From positions 62,001 to 126,000 of the forward strand of contig NZ_JBBAKG010000001.1 in assembly GCF_040403615.1 (NCBI RefSeq): DNA of 64,000 nucleotides, in the 5' to 3' direction. The notes below the pieces were generated by a model. That model had not been told where the DNA came from and made no database searches. It saw nothing but the letters and a program-made list of their open reading frames with translations. The DNA comes from Haliscomenobacter sp040403615. GTDB taxonomy: Bacteria > Bacteroidota > Bacteroidia > Chitinophagales > Saprospiraceae. A program made the position numbers and the translations under genes. Below, piece by piece: positions 61,028 to 64,000 of this stretch; within the stretch, counting starts at the first letter, position 1, and each line of letters begins with the position of its first letter.

Positions 61028-61344
61028 GTGTATTTCAGTTTGAAAAACGTTTGATCTGATTCGCTGAGCCTGGCTACAATATTGAATCGATATGAATAGC
61101 AGCTGACATCCAGGTAACGACTCCACCAAGGAGTCTCCACAGCATGGGCCATTACCCAAGCACCTGCTTCACTGTGTTCCCAGTCCGCCAATGGTCCAGC
61201 AGCATGTATCACAGGATCTTCAAGTTCTGCTACACTAAAAGAATGAACAACCAGGTCCGAAAACGCCACTGGTTGTTCATTGATGATTTTAACCTCTCGA
61301 GGCTTCCAGTGTGATTGTTCAGTTGGTGCAGCAGTTATGGTCAT
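61024..61344 (-). CDS. Conserved phage protein, 106 aa
   Basis: The protein reads from ATG at 61344 and has ADWEHSEAGAWVMAHAVETP, WWSRYLDVSCYSYRFNIVAR and a final TFFKLKYT strand. The WW.RY...CYSYRF..VARL pattern is one I associate with small proteins of marine T4-like phages. No catalytic motif is visible. The start codon lies in the right arm of an inverted repeat, so its translation may be controlled by RNA structure or an operator. It is coupled to the next gene by 4 nt. Confidence 0.65.
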   Translation of the reverse strand: MTITAAPTEQSHWKPREVKIINEQPVAFSDLVVHSFSVAELEDPVIHAAGPLADWEHSEAGAWVMAHAVETPWWSRYLDVSCYSYRFNIVARLSESDQTFFKLKYT

Positions 61345-61360
61345 GTGTTAGTGTAACACA
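61344..61360 (-). promoter_or_regulatory. Inverted repeat over a start codon after thyX
   Basis: TGTGTTA / TAACACA with a 3-nt loop forms a perfect 7-bp inverted repeat. On the minus strand the right arm runs into the ATG of the 106-residue gene. It could hide the start codon in the mRNA or serve as an operator; there is no T-run, so a terminator is unlikely. Confidence 0.35.
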
Positions 61361-61367
61361 CCAACAG

Positions 61368-62036
61368 TTACTTTGCAACTAGATCGGCTGCCATTGGAAA
61401 GATTGCTGCAATGGCTTGAGCACATGCCAACGCAACAATTTGATGCTCTTTCTGGGTACCATTGGCACTCCTGAGTTCAATGAAGTGAATCCAGGATCTC
61501 AAGGTGCCGTTCATGTATAGTCTGCTCACAGTGTTGCCTTCAGGCAGGATAGCCCGGGCCTGTTCCTTGGCAATACCCAGTTCAATGGCTCGGGCATAGT
61601 GCTTGCGAACCAGATCAATTACTTCTTGTTGTGCGCTGTCCCACCATAGTGCAAGATCAGCGTCATCGCTTGCTATACTGTTTTGTCTATTCCGTGTGTC
61701 CTGGAGTCGGGCTTCTCTAAGTACAAAGTCAAGATCTTTTGTTGGGTCAGCATAACGTTGGCTAAACTCCTGGAACGCAAAGCTACGGTGTCTAAGGATT
61801 TGCCTTGCAATATCTCTTGTTGTCGTAATTTCCACGCAAGCTGAAACCATTTCGAGTGGGCTCCAGTGAGCATGTTTAACCAGGTATCGAATGAGTCTTT
61901 CTGATGTGTCGGTGTTGAGCTGATTGGCAGGATTGGACACACGGGCGCAATACGCAATGAGCTCTTGGGCATTGTCGATTCCCGACTCTGCAAACTCCTT
62001 CGTGGGCTGACTGTGGCTGAGTAGTCGAACATTCAT
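61368..62036 (-). CDS. thyX: Flavin-dependent thymidylate synthase ThyX
   Basis: This 222-residue protein has the ThyX signature RHRSFAFQEFSQR (R82-R94), preceded by YLVKHAHWSPLEMV and followed by RAILPEGNTVSRLYMNGTLR and a C-terminal RSANGTQKEHQ helix. ThyX makes dTMP from dUMP with FAD, NADPH and methylenetetrahydrofolate. Phages carry it to support DNA synthesis in hosts with limited thymidine. The length is normal for the family. It is coupled by a 4-nt overlap to the 100-residue gene upstream. Confidence 0.95.
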   Translation of the reverse strand: MNVRLLSHSQPTKEFAESGIDNAQELIAYCARVSNPANQLNTDTSERLIRYLVKHAHWSPLEMVSACVEITTTRDIARQILRHRSFAFQEFSQRYADPTKDLDFVLREARLQDTRNRQNSIASDDADLALWWDSAQQEVIDLVRKHYARAIELGIAKEQARAILPEGNTVSRLYMNGTLRSWIHFIELRSANGTQKEHQIVALACAQAIAAIFPMAADLVAK

Positions 62037-62335
62037 AGACTTTTTAATAATTTATCCGTGGCTGGTTGAACAATGTTGGCAACAGCATTTACGTCCACCA
62101 CAAAGTCAATGGTACGCACAGTGTCGCCTAGCGAGCTAAGGTTGCGATTAAGCAGTTCTTCAATTTCATCGTTGTCAAGCCCGTCCCGTCTTAGTCTAGC
62201 TAGATTGATGGTCTTCTGACGATTGCCATCTATGCGAACGATCATTTTATTGATGCATTCTAACGGAACTTCGGTCTTTTCTACTTCTGAAATTATATGA
62301 TCCCACTTGGACAGGAATTCTTCACTCAGCGGCAT
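62033..62335 (-). CDS. Conserved T4-like phage protein, 100 aa
   Basis: The protein starts MPLSEEFLSKWDHIISEVEK and contains LECINKMIVRIDGNRQKTIN, a strand-turn then LARLRRDGLDNDEIEELLNR, and ends VVDVNAVANIVQPATDKLLK. This architecture (small fold, then an ATD.LL tail) is one I associate with T4-like cyanophages, where the role is unknown. It is charged and soluble. It overlaps both neighbours. Confidence 0.65.
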   Translation of the reverse strand: MPLSEEFLSKWDHIISEVEKTEVPLECINKMIVRIDGNRQKTINLARLRRDGLDNDEIEELLNRNLSSLGDTVRTIDFVVDVNAVANIVQPATDKLLKSL

Positions 62336-63062
62336 GGGCAGCGACTTTGGCTTTGGCAGGTCGTCCCTTTTTCACTACTGGCTTCTCAGCTTCCATCACT
62401 GGCATGGGTGCCATCTTGGGCAAGTCCATCATTCGTACACCAGGAAACATTTTTTCTGCTTCCTTCTTCATTCTAGCAGCTTCGTTGATCATGCCAGTTG
62501 CTTCGTTGTGCATGCGTACCGCCTGGGTAAGCATGTCAGCAGCAATAGATTTATCATCCAGAGCACCGTTGACCGGTGCAGCAGAATAACCAGTGGTTGG
62601 TTTATTTTGTTGTGCCTTGTAGGCAGCTTCTGCTTGGCGCTTGACCTTGGGATCTACCAATCCTGCATTGTTGTCCAGGTCAGCCATCTTCTTGATTGCA
62701 TCAGATCCCAGTTTCATTTCGTTCAGGATCTTGTTGAGCTCACTCAGTCGAACATTTGAATTGGCACTGGGTGTTACCAAAACGTGTTCAGTATTCACAC
62801 GCTTCATTAATCTTTCGGCATGCAGAGCCTGTAGCATGTTGCGACCATCTGGGAACAGGTTGCGATTCAGTGCATCTGCCAATTCTTCTGCTGCTTGTCC
62901 AACAGGACTTTCCAGAACCTTCATCAGGGGATCATGAATGTGCATGGCAAGGAGATCAGGATAGATAACCAAGCACATGTGCTCGTCACCGGGGATCTGT
63001 CTAAAGACTACTGCAATCTTGCGATCGCCGTGTTTGCCAATGTGTTTTAAAAATCTTGCCAT
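62322..63062 (-). CDS. Conserved T4-like phage protein, 246 aa
   Basis: The start is the ATG at 63062, with a strong AAGGAG 6 nt upstream; a longer in-frame reading from 63134 is rejected because it has no such site and enters the upstream gene. The protein reads MARFLKHIGKHGDRKIAVVF, has GDEHMCLVIYPDLLAMHIHD and ANSNVRLSELNKILNEMKLG, then a long charged helix with many Met and Lys, and ends in a Lys/Ala/Pro-rich tail (KKGRPAKAKVAAHAAE) that looks like a nucleic-acid or partner-binding tail. The function is unknown; related proteins are, to my knowledge, common in marine T4-like phages. Confidence 0.7.
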   Translation of the reverse strand: MARFLKHIGKHGDRKIAVVFRQIPGDEHMCLVIYPDLLAMHIHDPLMKVLESPVGQAAEELADALNRNLFPDGRNMLQALHAERLMKRVNTEHVLVTPSANSNVRLSELNKILNEMKLGSDAIKKMADLDNNAGLVDPKVKRQAEAAYKAQQNKPTTGYSAAPVNGALDDKSIAADMLTQAVRMHNEATGMINEAARMKKEAEKMFPGVRMMDLPKMAPMPVMEAEKPVVKKGRPAKAKVAAHAAE

Positions 63063-63063
63063 G

Positions 63064-63273
63064 TTATTCTCCTTGGGGTTGTGTTTCAACTGGTGCCTGT
63101 GCTTCTTGAGCCTGGGCAATAGCGGTGGTGACAAATTGATCTAGCTTTTCATACAAGATTCCAATTTCTCGGGCTTCGCTGGCACCAAAGGCACCGCGTT
63201 TGAATGCAGCATCGATCACATTACGGCACGCCGCAATATCGTTGATTGTGAGTTGAAGTGTAGTGTCATCCAT
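63064..63273 (-). CDS. Small conserved phage protein, 69 aa
   Basis: The protein begins MDDTTLQLTINDIAACRNVI and has DAAFKRGAFGASEAREIGIL, YEKLDQFVTTAI and a Gln/Pro-rich end. It looks like a small helical bundle. Its start codon directly follows TAAATATCTGT and lacks a Shine-Dalgarno, the same context as gp25. It is followed after one base by the 246-residue gene. The function is unknown. Confidence 0.65.
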   Translation of the reverse strand: MDDTTLQLTINDIAACRNVIDAAFKRGAFGASEAREIGILYEKLDQFVTTAIAQAQEAQAPVETQPQGE

Positions 63274-63291
63274 ACAGATATTTACAATAGA

Positions 63292-63323
63292 AAATCCCCA
63301 GACATAAATTTATCTGGGGATTT
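63292..63323 (-). terminator. Hairpin terminator after the VWA-like gene
   Basis: A perfect 11-bp stem (AAATCCCCAGA / TCTGGGGATTT) with a 10-nt AT-rich loop lies 20 nt past the stop of the VWA-like gene and ends in TTTT on the minus strand. It separates that gene from the 69-residue gene. Confidence 0.75.
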
Positions 63324-63342
63324 CGGTAAAACTGATGTCAGT

Positions 63343-64000
63343 TTATTTTTCGTCGTAGTAGGCAAATTGTCCCCAGGGTGGTACAATTGTTGTGGTACCA
63401 TGCAGGATAAACACTGTGTCTGTGTAGTTTTCATCACCCCATGAACCAAACGGATAGCCGTCTGTGAACATGACCAGCCGCTTGGGCTCAATCTCATGTT
63501 CCTTCAGGTAATTGTACACACAATCAAAGTCTGTTCCGCCGCCGCCCTTGACCTCGTAGTCGCAGATGTCATCCAGGTTGTCACTGTCATACTGCACAGG
63601 ATTGTAGGCCTCAGTATCAAACGTGACCACATGAATACGGTATGCCGGGAACGATTCCATGATGCCTTGAATCTCACTTAGAAAGTCTTTCAGCATCTTT
63701 TCACTGATACTGCCACTAGCGTCCAGGGCCACAGCAATATCAATCATGGGATCCAGTTTCATACCGGGCATGACTGCATCCATGTGCCAACCTTTGCGGC
63801 TGGCTCGCATCCAGGTAAAGTCACTTTTAATAGTGCTTTCTAACTGCATACGCAACAGTTCACGCCAGTCCATCTTGGGCTCTGTAAGATCCTGAATCAG
63901 ACGCTTGACGCCTGCGGGCAAGTTGCCTGCTCCGTCCACTGTGGCAGCAGCCGCCAACATGGCTTCCTTGATCTCGTCCTTGATGGCCTGACGTTCTTCA
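63343..64000 (-). CDS. VWA-like metallopeptidase-type protein, C-terminal part
   Basis: The frame is open to the window edge, so only the last 219 or so residues are present; the N-terminus lies beyond 64000. DIAVALDASGSIS has the D-x-S-x-S metal-adhesion (MIDAS) motif of von Willebrand A domains. It is followed by a FDTEAY strand, GGGGTDFDCVYNYL and RLVMFTDGYPFGSWGD, the usual order of a VWA domain. The upstream part (WRELLRMQLESTIKSDFTWM then RASRKG) resembles VWA-like proteins found in phages and in bacteria next to MoxR ATPases, where they work as remodelling partners. A MoxR-type gene may lie just upstream, outside the window. Confidence 0.85.
   Translation of the reverse strand, partial: EERQAIKDEIKEAMLAAAATVDGAGNLPAGVKRLIQDLTEPKMDWRELLRMQLESTIKSDFTWMRASRKGWHMDAVMPGMKLDPMIDIAVALDASGSISEKMLKDFLSEIQGIMESFPAYRIHVVTFDTEAYNPVQYDSDNLDDICDYEVKGGGGTDFDCVYNYLKEHEIEPKRLVMFTDGYPFGSWGDENYTDTVFILHGTTTIVPPWGQFAYYDEK

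Noticed and set aside
61028..61159. N-terminal extension of the 85-residue protein
   Set aside because: It lies within the neighbouring 106-residue gene; the ATG at 61027 forms a standard ATGA overlap.
61344..61360. Inverted repeat after thyX as a terminator
   Set aside because: The stem is only 7 bp with little GC and no T-run follows; it overlaps a start codon, so a regulatory role is more likely.
63063..63134. Upstream extension of the 246-residue protein
   Set aside because: It overlaps the 69-residue gene and lacks a ribosome site; AAGGAG lies at the right distance from the ATG at 63062.
1..64000. tRNA genes, rRNA, CRISPR arrays, insertion sequences, attachment sites
   Set aside because: No regular repeat-spacer pattern, transposase or integrase motif or cloverleaf was noticed, and intergenic space is too short for most. 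A tRNAscan run would be needed to exclude a tRNA fully.

Overview
The window is part of the genome of a large tailed phage with a T4-like (myovirus) core, of the kind found in marine and freshwater plankton. The evidence is T4-type genes in recognisable order: the late sigma factor gp55, the recombination nuclease pair gp47 and gp46, and a baseplate block with gp53, a gp5-type spike, gp25 and gp6. ThyX, a von Willebrand-like protein and several small proteins of the cyanophage/pelagiphage type also fit. The host cannot be read from the sequence. No tRNA, rRNA, CRISPR array, integrase or insertion sequence was seen, and head, polymerase and lysis genes lie outside the window or are unrecognised.

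Layout. (1) 1-9137, minus strand: an operon led by gp55, with gp47 and gp46 further along. Four modification-type genes (a sulfotransferase-like protein, a twitch/radical-SAM protein, an amidinotransferase and a PLP aminotransferase) lie between or just after these core genes. A strong sigma70-type promoter drives it leftward. (2) 9245-37822, plus strand: virion structure, meaning baseplate hub and tube proteins, gp53, the spike, gp25, gp6, a 4660-residue giant protein that contains seven FG-GAP-like repeats, and tail-fibre-like proteins. T4-late-like TAAATA boxes lie in the few gaps, and a perfect hairpin terminator closes the block. (3) 37893-54292, plus strand: 18 genes with almost no intergenic DNA (one 6-nt gap, otherwise overlaps). 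They encode GT-A-like glycosyltransferases, a 2OG-oxygenase-like protein, five twitch/radical-SAM enzymes, three members of a 'TEKT' putative transferase family, an SGNH hydrolase, a 33-residue protein and a NodU/TobZ-type carbamoyltransferase. (4) 54276-58800: two more TEKT-family genes on minus, then a plus-strand gene with tandem repeats that starts 2 bp from its divergent neighbour. (5) 58772-64000, minus strand: sugar aminotransferase, NAD-dependent epimerase, small phage proteins, ThyX, and the C-terminal end of a VWA-like protein.

Interpretation. Six twitch/radical-SAM proteins, five TEKT-family proteins and a set of group-transfer enzymes (carbamoyl, amidino, amino, possibly sulfo, hydroxylation) in one phage look like a pathway that builds or decorates a glycan or peptide. 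The target could be the virion, the host surface, a small molecule or nucleic acid. The chemistry is inferred from motifs only and the product is unknown. This radical-SAM/TEKT array is the main candidate for an undescribed system. Its genes differ strongly in base composition (about 30% versus 49% GC in adjacent genes), which suggests assembly from separate cassettes.
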